Positions 6,538-14,751 of a stretch of 31,393 nucleotides of DNA are shown here, one piece after another. The DNA comes from JAOZHU01 sp964632845 (lineage in GTDB: Archaea; Thermoproteota; Bathyarchaeia; Bathyarchaeales; Bathycorpusculaceae), in the NCBI GenBank assembly GCA_964632845.1, contig CAZWDU010000020.1, positions 1 to 31,393 on the forward strand, given 5' to 3'. Positions within the stretch are counted from its first letter, which is position 1. Each line of letters opens with the position of its first letter. The position numbers and the translations under genes are program-made. The notes under the pieces are model-generated. The model searched no databases. It had not been told where the DNA came from and saw only the letters and a program-made list of their open reading frames with translations.

Positions 6538-8241
6538 TCAACGTTGCTTTGTGATTATTTTCTGCATGTTTAGCTCGAAAGCTACTGTAGGGTTTTCAAG
6601 TTTCCATGCTTCCAGCACTTGCGGGTTGATTTCGCCCAGCACGCCAACGTTTACGCCGTTAACTATGGCAGCGCCCACACGTCCCTCTATGAAACTTGGG
6701 TTCGTAATCGCCTTAATCTGCCAGTGCAATCCCAAGTTCGCAAAGAACGCGTCTAATGCGGATTTAATTTCGCTGAAGCTGGCGTTAGCATGTGATATTG
6801 CAGCTGCCAACCAGTCTTCGTCCCGCGTTTTTGTTTCTCGCGTTTCATCCAGCAACGTAACCTTGCCCAGTTCAAAGATCTTTTGAGGAAACTCAACTGA
6901 TTGATTATTGCTCAGGAACTCTATTAGGCTCGGCAACAGCCAGTTCCTCAAACACGTGAGCGTCACCACTTTAGGATTAGCAATTTCCACGAGGCACGTT
7001 TTTTCTTGGTTCATTTTAGCGAAAAGGTTGTCGAGGTTCGTCATTGTGTAAGTCAAAATTTCTTGAAAGCCCAACCCGACCATGAGTTCGCGGGCAACGT
7101 CTATTACGTGCTGTTCAGGTCTCATGTTGCCCGTTGTGGGCAGTTCGCGCCAAAGCGGCTCAATGTTGTTGTAACCATAGGCAACAGCGATATCTTCTAC
7201 CAAGTCAACCATGTGCATCACATCAATGCGGTAACATGGAACCAGCGCCGTTACCGTTTCTTCGTTGACGTTTTCAACGCCGAAACCCGCGGTCAAGAGC
7301 AACTCAGCGATGCGTTTGCCAGTTAACTGCAAGCCAAGAATCTTAGTCGCGTATTCCACGCTCAAGCTCATCCGCTTATTGCTGAAGTTAGGCGTTACAT
7401 CTTCAGTTAAAGTATAACTTGCGTACTCAGGCGGATAGTGCACGGTTGCAGAGTAAGCTTCGCCGCCGCGGTCAATCAAAGCCAAAGTAACAAGCTTCAA
7501 CGTGTTAAGTACCGTCTCATGCATTGTGCCCGTGACTTCCACAAGCACATGCGGCGTCTCCCATGTCACGCGTCCTAAATCGTTCGAGTTTATTATCGGC
7601 GGAAACGACAACACTTTCTTCTTCGAATCCAATATAATCGGGTAAACACTATGCTTTTTCACGATGTGACCGTACTCTATGCCTTTTGGATGGCGCTCCA
7701 AAATCTCCGCCAAATTCATCTTTTCCTCGAAGCCCAACGGCACAAAACTCAGTTCATCAGGCTTGACAACCGTATAGTTTAAAGGCGGCGTAATCAAGCT
7801 GTAATCGTAAAGTCCAATAGACGTTTTCTGCCTATTCCTGCCGTAAGTCTGGTCAAGCTTATCCTGCAAGTGCATAAGCCCGCGAATTATTGCATCCGTC
7901 AACTTCACGTTTTTAACGATGGCGCAGCCCATAAACGGGCGAACATTCCTAAGCCGCGAGTCAACATGAACATCCACGATAGGCTCGCCAATGTTGTAGG
8001 GCTTTACGCCTTTGGCAATGTTGAGGAAGCCACGCAATGCTCGGGCTAAGCCTTCAGTGCTCCACAAGTCAGCGCGGTTCGTGTCCTTAATTTCAATGCT
8101 TACTACGCCTTCCTGCTTGTCAAAAAGCTTCACTTCACTCTTAACAAAAGCTAAAATTTCATCCAGCTTCTCCATGTCACCCTGCAACTCTACGCCCAAC
8201 AAGTGTTCAAACTCTGCATATTCAACATCAATCGTCGGCAT
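6538..8241 (-). CDS. pheT: Phenylalanine--tRNA ligase beta subunit
   Basis: 567 residues, the size expected of the archaeal/eukaryotic-type beta subunit. The N terminus MPTIDVEYAEFEHLLG is typical. A B3/B4 editing domain occupies roughly 80-260. A B5 domain follows (about 275-355), including TPNFSNKRMSLSVEYATKILG and PCYRIDVMHMVDLVEDIAVAYGYNNI. The C-terminal catalytic-like core runs on to the end. The beta subunit binds the alpha subunit in the (alpha-beta)2 enzyme, helps recognise tRNA-Phe and hydrolyses mischarged Tyr-tRNA-Phe. It lies three bases after pheS on the same strand, so both come from one message. The gene looks intact. Confidence 0.97.
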   Translation of the reverse strand: MPTIDVEYAEFEHLLGVELQGDMEKLDEILAFVKSEVKLFDKQEGVVSIEIKDTNRADLWSTEGLARALRGFLNIAKGVKPYNIGEPIVDVHVDSRLRNVRPFMGCAIVKNVKLTDAIIRGLMHLQDKLDQTYGRNRQKTSIGLYDYSLITPPLNYTVVKPDELSFVPLGFEEKMNLAEILERHPKGIEYGHIVKKHSVYPIILDSKKKVLSFPPIINSNDLGRVTWETPHVLVEVTGTMHETVLNTLKLVTLALIDRGGEAYSATVHYPPEYASYTLTEDVTPNFSNKRMSLSVEYATKILGLQLTGKRIAELLLTAGFGVENVNEETVTALVPCYRIDVMHMVDLVEDIAVAYGYNNIEPLWRELPTTGNMRPEQHVIDVARELMVGLGFQEILTYTMTNLDNLFAKMNQEKTCLVEIANPKVVTLTCLRNWLLPSLIEFLSNNQSVEFPQKIFELGKVTLLDETRETKTRDEDWLAAAISHANASFSEIKSALDAFFANLGLHWQIKAITNPSFIEGRVGAAIVNGVNVGVLGEINPQVLEAWKLENPTVAFELNMQKIITKQR

Positions 8242-8244
8242 TGC

Positions 8245-9753
8245 TTATACCACCTGTTTCCTCCTAAGCCAGTCAAGATCCTGCGAGAAAATCCCGCGAA
8301 TATCATCAACTCCCGCATGCATCATAAACAATCGGTCCACGCCTAATCCCCAAGCGATAACAGGCACTTTAACGCCTAGGGGCAAGGTAACTTCAGGTCG
8401 GAAAATGCCTGAGCCACCGAACTCAACCCAGCCGTAGCCTTCCTTGTAAGCGCTGAGCTCAACGCTTGGCTCAGTGAACGGAAAATAATCAGGCTTGAAT
8501 CGCACTTTGTCTGCGCCCGCGATTTCAATAGCGAACTTCGCCAGCACGCCCAGTAGGTCTCTCAACGTAAGCTTCTCGTCAACCACGATGCCCTCTACTT
8601 GGTTGAACTCGCTCAGATGCGTCTTATCTACCACTTCAGGTCTGTAACAGCGCGCGATAGAAAAGTATCGGCTAGGAATCTCCAAATCTTTGCTTAATAG
8701 CGTCCGCGCGCTGAGGCATGTACCGTGTCCACGAAGAATCAAACGCTTAGCTTCTTGCAGCGAATACTTGTAACCCCATCCTGTCGAGCCTGTTGTCCAC
8801 CCGTTCTCATGTGTAGCCTTAACGTTCTCTACTGCAGTCTCGTAGGCGCTTACGTCGCCGAATTCAGGGTCTTTAACAAAGTAAATGCCCACTTCCTCTC
8901 TAGCTGGGTGATCCTGAGGCGTGTATAACGCGTCAAAGTTGAAGAATGAAGTTTCAACATGCGTACCCGTCATCTCCTTGAAGCCTAAAGTAACCAGTTT
9001 AGCTCTGACTTCTTCAAGAAAACTCAAGTAAGGGTGTTTTTTGCCAGACCATGTTTTAGCCACAGGCGCCGCAATATTATATTTTTGAAGCTTTGCGGTT
9101 CGCCATTTACCCGTAATAATTAGCTCGGGTGTTAGCTGCGTCACTTCCACTACGGTTTTTTTTCCTTCTTGCACAGCCTGCTTGCCCAACGGGGTTATTT
9201 CCAGTGTTCGCTGGGTTTTTTCTTCCGCGGTTAAGAATTGTCTTTTTTTCAACGTCACAACAGAATGCTGCAACTCGTGCCTCAAATCGCTAAGGGAAAC
9301 TTGCTCTTTGCCGCGTAAGCTGCTGAGAAGTTTTTCGTCGGTTTCCTCTTTAGGCTCTGAAGCTGCCTGTAAAGTGCTTGTTTTTGAGTCGTAAGTCGCC
9401 CATTTTTTGCGTAAGGTCCAGCTTAGAGCTATCTGCGCAAACTGCTCGTCTAAGCCTGCTTTGGCGGCAGCTTGGTTCAGCGTGGCTCTTCCGCCAAGAG
9501 CGATTAAAGCGTTAAGCAAACGCCTTTCGGGTAAGCCATGTTCAGCGTGCAGCTTCCCCTCCGCGTTCAACTTGAGTATGGTTTCTGGCTTCGCGTAAAT
9601 TTTAACTAGTCCTTTCTCCTGCAGAGTTAGTGCCGTGCGCATAACGGCAGCATCAGCTAACTTGCATTTTCGCGTGAAATCTTCAACTGAAACTTTAGTA
9701 AACTCAGTTAACGTTGAAAGTATTTTGAGTTCCTGCGCTCTAAGTTCCACCAT
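8245..9753 (-). CDS. pheS: Phenylalanine--tRNA ligase alpha subunit
   Basis: 502 residues, the archaeal-type long alpha subunit. The first 190 or so residues hold repeated winged-helix segments that contact tRNA (LKILSTLTEFTKVSVEDF, RRLLNALIALGGRATLNQAA). The class II catalytic core begins near HPYLSFLEEVR. It includes a motif 2 region SRYFSIARCYRPEVVDKTH followed by EFNQVEGIVVDE, and motif 3 GLGVDRLFMM near residue 470. It activates phenylalanine with ATP and transfers it to tRNA-Phe. It is the first gene of the pheST unit; the 235 bases upstream to proA hold no gene. The start is ATG at 9753, with alternatives upstream closed by the intergenic region. Confidence 0.97.
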   Translation of the reverse strand: MVELRAQELKILSTLTEFTKVSVEDFTRKCKLADAAVMRTALTLQEKGLVKIYAKPETILKLNAEGKLHAEHGLPERRLLNALIALGGRATLNQAAAKAGLDEQFAQIALSWTLRKKWATYDSKTSTLQAASEPKEETDEKLLSSLRGKEQVSLSDLRHELQHSVVTLKKRQFLTAEEKTQRTLEITPLGKQAVQEGKKTVVEVTQLTPELIITGKWRTAKLQKYNIAAPVAKTWSGKKHPYLSFLEEVRAKLVTLGFKEMTGTHVETSFFNFDALYTPQDHPAREEVGIYFVKDPEFGDVSAYETAVENVKATHENGWTTGSTGWGYKYSLQEAKRLILRGHGTCLSARTLLSKDLEIPSRYFSIARCYRPEVVDKTHLSEFNQVEGIVVDEKLTLRDLLGVLAKFAIEIAGADKVRFKPDYFPFTEPSVELSAYKEGYGWVEFGGSGIFRPEVTLPLGVKVPVIAWGLGVDRLFMMHAGVDDIRGIFSQDLDWLRRKQVV

Positions 9754-9939
9754 GTTCTTGTACCTTCATTAATGCGGTACGCAGTTTTGCTAATTGTAGT
9801 GCTGTCGTCGCTAATAAAAGCATGTTGATGCAGGCAGTTCTTATGTCCTATGGCGAGCGCACATCTGCACATGAAAAGTTAGGGGAATAAGCCAAATCAA
9901 GTAAGACACATGGCGACCACGGTTGTCGATATAACTGTA

Positions 9940-9954
9940 ATTGCTACGCGTAAT
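9940..9954. repeat. Copy A of a 15-base word shared with 30212-30226
   Basis: ATTGCTACGCGTAAT contains the palindromic core TACGCGTA. The same word with one change (TATGCGTA core) lies at 30212-30226, also between genes. It may be a regulator site or a chance match. Confidence 0.35.
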
Positions 9955-9988
9955 CCTGACTGACGCAGTGAAAAAATGGTGCACACAG

Positions 9989-11230
9989 TTATTTTCGAAT
10001 TTGTCCACTGCCGAGAATGAAGTACTTCGTAGTAGTCAAGTGTTGAACGCTCATGGGTCCCCGTGCATGCAGTTTTTGCGTGCTGATTCCAATTTCCGCG
10101 CCTAAACCGAACTGGTTGCCATCCGTGAAACGCGTAGATGCATTCCAGTAAACCGCAGCAGAATCCACTTCCCTGATGAAACGCAACGCTTTATCAAAGT
10201 TCGCTGTTAGAATCGAATCCGAATGTTTAGTACCGTACTTGTTTATGTGCGCGATAGCTTCATCTAAGTCCTTCACGACTTTTACGCCAATTATAAAATC
10301 TAAATATTCAGTGTACCAGTCCTCTTCATCGGCAAGCTTTACATCGGTAACTATTTTCGCCGTTTTCTCGCAGCCTCTCACTTCAACGCCCTTCGCTCTA
10401 AGCGCAACAATTGCCACGGGCAGAAACCTCTCCGCTACGCTACTGTGCACAAGAAGCTTCTCTGCAGCATTGCACGTGCCTGGCCTCTGGCACTTCGCGT
10501 TAATGATTATCGCGACAGCCCTGTCTAAATCAGCGTCTTCCTCAACGTAAACGTGACAGTTACCAGTGCCGGTCTCAATAACTGGAATTGACGCTTTCTT
10601 CACTACAGTCTGTATCAAATCTGCTCCTCCACGGGGGATTAACACGTCTACGTACTTGCGCATTTGCATGAACTCTTCTGCCACGCGTCTATCAGTTGAG
10701 CTGACAACTTGCACGGCGTCAGCTGGCACTGCGGTGCTTGCCAACGCGTCACGTAGGACGTTGCCTATTGTGACGTTAGAGTTTATGGCGTCTGAGCCGC
10801 CTCTGAGAATCACGGCGTTGCCCGATTTTATGCAGATTCCCGCCGCATCCGACGTGACATTCGGCCTAGACTCGTAAATTATGCCTACTACGCCTAGAGG
10901 CACGCGCATTTGTCCAATTACTAATCCGTTGGGTCTTGTCCACGTGCTGATGATTGTGCCTATGGGGTCAGGTAGCTCTGCTACTTCCCGCAGGCAACTT
11001 GCCATATCTGCTATTTTGCGTTTGTCTAAAGCCAGCCTGTCCAGCAACGCGGCTTTCAGCCCTTTGGCTTTGGCTACCTCGGCGTCTTTCTTGTTGGCGG
11101 CGAGAATTTTATCCGCGTTTGCCTCAATTGCGTCAGCCATCTTGCAGACTGCCTCGTTTCTGGCTTCGCCTGAAAGTTTAGCCAGTTCAACCGAGGCTGC
11201 TTGTGCTTTTTTACATAGTTCCAGTATCAT
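9989..11230 (-). CDS. proA: Glutamate-5-semialdehyde dehydrogenase (gamma-glutamyl phosphate reductase)
   Basis: 413 residues, full length for ProA. It reduces gamma-glutamyl phosphate with NADPH, the second step of proline synthesis. Motifs seen: PLGVVGIIYESRPNVTSDAAGICIKSGN, ILRGGSDA, the glycine-rich IPRGGADLI, PVIETGTGNCHVYV, and the active-site loop CQRPGTCNAAEKLLVH with the catalytic Cys of GTCNA near residue 250. The C-terminal part NQFGLGAEIGISTQKLHARGP is also typical. The ATG shares one base with the stop of proB (TAATG), giving translational coupling. This route is the bacterial-type pathway and is patchy in Archaea. No proC was found in the window. Confidence 0.96.
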   Translation of the reverse strand: MILELCKKAQAASVELAKLSGEARNEAVCKMADAIEANADKILAANKKDAEVAKAKGLKAALLDRLALDKRKIADMASCLREVAELPDPIGTIISTWTRPNGLVIGQMRVPLGVVGIIYESRPNVTSDAAGICIKSGNAVILRGGSDAINSNVTIGNVLRDALASTAVPADAVQVVSSTDRRVAEEFMQMRKYVDVLIPRGGADLIQTVVKKASIPVIETGTGNCHVYVEEDADLDRAVAIIINAKCQRPGTCNAAEKLLVHSSVAERFLPVAIVALRAKGVEVRGCEKTAKIVTDVKLADEEDWYTEYLDFIIGVKVVKDLDEAIAHINKYGTKHSDSILTANFDKALRFIREVDSAAVYWNASTRFTDGNQFGLGAEIGISTQKLHARGPMSVQHLTTTKYFILGSGQIRK

Positions 11231-12357
11231 TATTCTTCCCTTACGAGGTGTATATGCCTATGTTCAATAACTTCTTTTTGGTGAATGCACCCGAGTTTTT
11301 TCTTAACTTCGTTAATCTGTAAGCCTTTTATCAGGTTTAATTCGCCGCTGTTGTAGTTGGAGTTTCCCTTGGCGAACTCAACGTTATTCTCATCAACTAA
11401 GCCCACTACGTCGCCTACGTTAAAGTGCCCGACAACTTTACTTACGCCTACAGGCAGAAGACTAGAGCCTTCCAGTATCGCTTTTTTGGCGCCTTCATTG
11501 ACGTGTATTTGTCCTTTAACTGAAGCGCCGTAGGCTATCCACCGTTTCACAGCGGGCATCCGCTTCTGCGCTTTAAAGTACGTGCCCACTTCTTTGCCCG
11601 CGAGAATGTCTATGAGTACGTTTTCTCTTCGACTGTTCGCTACGACTACGGGTATGCCGCATGTCGTGGCGATTTCAGCTGCACGCACTTTGCTTTGTAT
11701 TCCGCCTCTGCCCCACTTGCCTTTCCCGTTAACCGCGTTTTTCAGTTCAGAAGTGATGCTTTCCACAGTTTTTATCACCTTTGCCTCAGGTTTCTGCGGG
11801 TCAGCGTTGTATAAGCCGTCCACATCGGATAATATCACTACCAAGTTTGCTCGTATCGCGTTTGCTACGAGAACTGAGAGGATGTCGTTATCGCTGAAGT
11901 TCACGCGGTACCCGTCAGTTAACGGCGTTAATTCATCAACAGATGTCACGTCGTTCTCGTTTATTATGGGGACAACACCCAGTTTCAAAAGCATCTCCAA
12001 AACGTTGCACGTATGCACGTAGGAGGCTCGGTTGGACAGGTCTTCTGCAGTGAGCAAGATTTGGGCAGCTTTCAAGTCGTACTCCTTGAAAAGCTCGCGG
12101 TACTTTGCCATGAGCACGCTTTGTCCTGTGGCTGCTGAAGCTTGCTGAAAAACAATGTCATTAGGCTTTGGCGCTATGCCTAGCTCAGCTATGCCTGCTG
12201 CTACAGCGCCTGAAGTCACGAGTACTATTTTATCGCCTTGCTTGCGCGCGGCAGCTATTTGAGCGGTTAGCTTGTGCATTTCTTCCTCGTCCAGTTTGCC
12301 TTCGCTTGTGGTTATGCCGCTGGTGCCGACTTTCACTACGATTAATCTTTGAGCCAT
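11230..12357 (-). CDS. proB: Glutamate 5-kinase with PUA domain
   Basis: 375 residues. It phosphorylates glutamate to gamma-glutamyl phosphate, the first and normally proline-inhibited step. The amino-acid kinase domain (about 1-265) shows VVKVGTSGIT, LVTSGAVAAGI, PIINENDVTSVDEL, FSDNDILSVLVA, LSDVDGLYNADP and GKGKWGRGGIQSKVRAAEIA. A PUA domain (about 275-360) follows, as in many bacterial ProB proteins. The last 15 or so residues (EVIEHRHIHLVREE) look like an appended tail rich in His and Glu. The start is ATG at 12357 with GAGGT a few bases upstream. It diverges from pelota, sharing a roughly 160-base promoter region. Confidence 0.96.
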   Translation of the reverse strand: MAQRLIVVKVGTSGITTSEGKLDEEEMHKLTAQIAAARKQGDKIVLVTSGAVAAGIAELGIAPKPNDIVFQQASAATGQSVLMAKYRELFKEYDLKAAQILLTAEDLSNRASYVHTCNVLEMLLKLGVVPIINENDVTSVDELTPLTDGYRVNFSDNDILSVLVANAIRANLVVILSDVDGLYNADPQKPEAKVIKTVESITSELKNAVNGKGKWGRGGIQSKVRAAEIATTCGIPVVVANSRRENVLIDILAGKEVGTYFKAQKRMPAVKRWIAYGASVKGQIHVNEGAKKAILEGSSLLPVGVSKVVGHFNVGDVVGLVDENNVEFAKGNSNYNSGELNLIKGLQINEVKKKLGCIHQKEVIEHRHIHLVREE

Positions 12358-12514
12358 TCAACCTCGCCTTCTTTTGTAATGAGCAAACGATACAGGTCCT
12401 ACACTGTTACTGCACATATGTTCGTCCGCCTTAAAAACGCAATCGCATAGAAAATCCTTTGAAGTGAAGGTTAATTACACATTAGGCGAATTATGCTGTG
12501 AGGCGCAACTGAAC

Positions 12515-13603
12515 GTGAAGATTACCGAGAAAAACCTCGCAAGAGGCTTCGTTAAAGTAGTGCCCGACTCAGTGGATGACCTCTGGCACTTGTACAACGT
12601 CATCTACAAAGGCGACGAAGTTTACGCTTACTCTTCACGAGCAATCAAATCCGACCAAGAGTATTCGCGTCCCAAAAGCGGAGAACGCGTTTCCGCGTTC
12701 ATGGGTGTTGCAGTGGAATCCGTCAGTTGGGATAAGTTTCTCGGCAAACTGCGCGTTCACGGGTTAATTTGCCACGCGCCAGAAATCATCCCCACAGGCG
12801 CGCATCACACGCTTAACATTTCATTAAACCAGCCTGTGACAATTGTGAAGAAAGAATGGGCAAAACACATTGTCGACAGGCTAATGCTGGCTAGTGAAAC
12901 CGAAAAGCCCTTGCTGATTGTTGCTATTGACGATGAAGGCTTCGCCATAGCTGAAACTAAGCAGTACGGCGTAGAAATGAAAGTGGAGGAACGCGTGAAA
13001 CTGCCAGGCAAACTTGAAGCTGAAAAACGAAGCGCCGTCATGAAAGACTACTTCAACCGTGCACTGTGCAGTTTAAGCCAGCTATGGGCGTCGCAGCATA
13101 GTCTCATCGTGATTGTAGGCGTTGGTTTCGTGAAAAGCGACTTTGCACGATATGTGGCAGATAACGCAGGTGATTTAGCTAAGGCTGTTGTGGATGTGAA
13201 AAGCGTTAACAATGGCGGTGTAAGCGGCATCTACGAAGCCTTACGCTCGGGTGTTCTTTTAAAAGCGGCAGCACAACTGCGCGTTGTTAATGAAACGGAA
13301 ACCATGGAGGAAGTCATGAAGCGGTTGGGAAAAGGCGAAGCTACAATTACATATGGTCTGAGCGAGGTTGAGAACGCGGTGAAACTGAGCGCAATTGAAA
13401 AGCTGGTTATAGCGGATACGATGCTGCGCGAATCAGAGGAAGAGCAACGTTTGCACTTAGAGGAGCTTATGCGAGCAGTGGAGCAACGGCGCGGCGGCGT
13501 TGCCGTAGTCAGCACAGAACATGAAGCGGGCGCGAAGTTGCTTGCTTTAGGTGGAATTGCAGCGTTGCTTAGGTTTCCAGTTTACCGTGATAACCAAAAA
13601 TAA
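12515..13603 (+). CDS. pelA: Pelota (Dom34) mRNA surveillance protein
   Basis: 362 residues from the GTG at 12515. Pelota resembles release factor eRF1 without the GGQ loop and, with an EF1A-type GTPase and ABCE1, splits stalled ribosomes. The N-terminal RNA-binding domain is evident in VKITEKNLARGFVKV and SVDDLWHLYNVIYKGDEVYAYSSR. The central domain begins near KPLLIVAIDDEGFAIAETKQYGVEM. The C-terminal eRF1-3 fold ends GGVAVVSTEHEAGAKLLALGGIAALLRF. Homologues begin at about this residue; GAGG sits 12 bases upstream. An in-frame GTG at 12464 would add 17 residues not expected in the family, although a TTAAAAA element at 12431-12437 is well placed for it, so the start is not settled. Confidence 0.94.
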   Translation: MKITEKNLARGFVKVVPDSVDDLWHLYNVIYKGDEVYAYSSRAIKSDQEYSRPKSGERVSAFMGVAVESVSWDKFLGKLRVHGLICHAPEIIPTGAHHTLNISLNQPVTIVKKEWAKHIVDRLMLASETEKPLLIVAIDDEGFAIAETKQYGVEMKVEERVKLPGKLEAEKRSAVMKDYFNRALCSLSQLWASQHSLIVIVGVGFVKSDFARYVADNAGDLAKAVVDVKSVNNGGVSGIYEALRSGVLLKAAAQLRVVNETETMEEVMKRLGKGEATITYGLSEVENAVKLSAIEKLVIADTMLRESEEEQRLHLEELMRAVEQRRGGVAVVSTEHEAGAKLLALGGIAALLRFPVYRDNQK

Positions 13604-13786
13604 TAAACTTCGAACCATAGTGAACAATAGCTCTTGGACAGCAAGAAAGAACAGCCGAAAAACACGAAAATAGCCCCTTTTGAAAATTAGCCAAACGTTT
13701 CACACAGAAAAGAGCAACTCACAGTTCATTTTTATCCTGAGATACCAAAAAATCAGGTGGAAAAGAGAGGCGTAAAGTAGCTGCCG

Positions 13787-13809
13787 CATATATCGATTTT
13801 TGATATATG
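13787..13809. promoter_or_regulatory. Candidate operator (8-base inverted repeat)
   Basis: CATATATC (13787-13794) and GATATATG (13802-13809) are perfect inverted copies with a seven-base spacer, ending about 20 bases upstream of the TATA-like element. Symmetry and position suit a dimeric regulator site. Confidence 0.45.
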
Positions 13810-13828
13810 TCGAGAGCCAAAACAATGA

Positions 13829-13838
13829 TTATATTAAG
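13829..13838 (+). promoter_or_regulatory. TATA-like element for the NitrOD5-type gene
   Basis: TTATATTAAG is centred about 75 bases before the ATG at 13909, predicting a leader of about 50 bases without a clear Shine-Dalgarno. Confidence 0.4.
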
Positions 13839-13908
13839 TCTTACGACACTATGTGTATGTGAGTGAAACACAACAACAGTACAACACAAATACACAAAGT
13901 GAAAAACA

Positions 13909-14259
13909 ATGAGAACCCACGAAAAATTTGAAACAAGAGAAACAAACGCAACATCAAAAAACAACTTTGAGCAATCATTAACCGACGCAGTGGAAAACGT
14001 ATTCTCGTCACTAGGCGAATCATGTAAACAGACAATTTACTTCCATTTGGAAAATCACTACAACATCGACAGGAAAAAGATTGCCACAAAAATTGAAGAC
14101 TTTGCTGACGCCCTTGAAGAAATGCTTGGTTCAGGAGCAAAATTAATCGAGATAGAAATAATGAAAGCACTTTTCAGCAAGGCTCAAACCTTCAAATATT
14201 CACCAAAACAAGAGACACTTTCATTCACGAATTATTTGAAGAACCTCAGCCAGTTTTAA
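13909..14259 (+). CDS. NitrOD5-type domain protein
   Basis: 116 residues. After a polar N terminus (about 1-20), the segment LTDAVENVFSSLGESCKQTIYFHLENHYNIDRKKIATKIEDFADALEEMLGSGAKLIEIEIMKALF matches NitrOD5. That output domain is found in Thaumarchaeota and Bathyarchaeia, often alone or attached to sensory modules. In eukaryote-free terms its role is unknown; a signalling or regulatory part is usually presumed. It is all helical with no membrane segment. The gene stands alone, preceded by an inverted repeat and TATA element, and converges on the small gene at 14294 with 34 bases between their stops. Confidence 0.75.
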   Translation: MRTHEKFETRETNATSKNNFEQSLTDAVENVFSSLGESCKQTIYFHLENHYNIDRKKIATKIEDFADALEEMLGSGAKLIEIEIMKALFSKAQTFKYSPKQETLSFTNYLKNLSQF

Positions 14260-14293
14260 CAATGCGCCCAAGCCCCGCAAGTGCATTAAATCT

Positions 14294-14521
14294 TCAACTG
14301 CTACTCTGCTTCCTAACGTGAGTGATATGCGAGCGCACAAAATCTTGCTCTGCAAGAGCCTTACGAACTAAATCTTGAAGAGCAACATTCAAATTGCCAG
14401 CATAATAAGGATGCACAATCTTCTCTGCGAACTCTGCAAGCAGCGACGCAGACACATCATACAAGGTCAAGTCCACGAGGATATCGCTTTCTGTAGCCAC
14501 TATAACTGCTTTCTTTTTCAT
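14294..14521 (-). CDS. Small protein, possible ribbon-helix-helix type
   Basis: 75 residues starting MKKKAVIVATESD. A strand-like DILVDLTLYDV is followed by helices ASLLAEFAEKIVHPYYAGNLNVALQDLVRKALAEQDFVRSHI, with a polar tail ending KQSSS. A short strand followed by two helices with Asn-Leu-x-x-Ala-Leu resembles ribbon-helix-helix proteins of archaea, but no specific family could be assigned. The ATG at 14521 was chosen over 14536 because a TATA-like TATAG near 14550 (minus strand) would start transcription between them. It converges on the NitrOD5 gene; a functional link is possible but not shown. Confidence 0.6.
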   Translation of the reverse strand: MKKKAVIVATESDILVDLTLYDVSASLLAEFAEKIVHPYYAGNLNVALQDLVRKALAEQDFVRSHITHVRKQSSS

Positions 14522-14751
14522 TGACCGCCACTTCAAATCTACGCCTATAGCGTAAACTGCTAAAAAGACAAGCGTTGCAGCGACATTACAGAAGAGGGGA
14601 GAGGTGAGTAAAAGTGTTCTTTCTCCCAGACTGGTTGCATGAGCTTAGTTTTATGTTCCTGCCCAACCTGTGCAAAACAGCTTTGCACATTTTCGCCTCA
14701 AACCCAAAAGTAGCATAATCCAACAAAGACCACAACTACGCATAACGGCAA

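Larger units (their letters stand above)
13604..13908. other. Intergenic region before the NitrOD5-type gene
   Basis: 305 bases with no coding sequence recognised. It carries an eight-base inverted repeat at 13787-13809 and a TATA-like element at 13829-13838, both in position to control the gene at 13909. The first 130 bases show nothing distinctive. Confidence 0.5.

Noticed and set aside
9908..9963. 17-codon frame between proA and pheS
   Set aside because: No ribosome site, no conservation evidence and very short. The same bases contain the shared 15-base word, which is noted instead.
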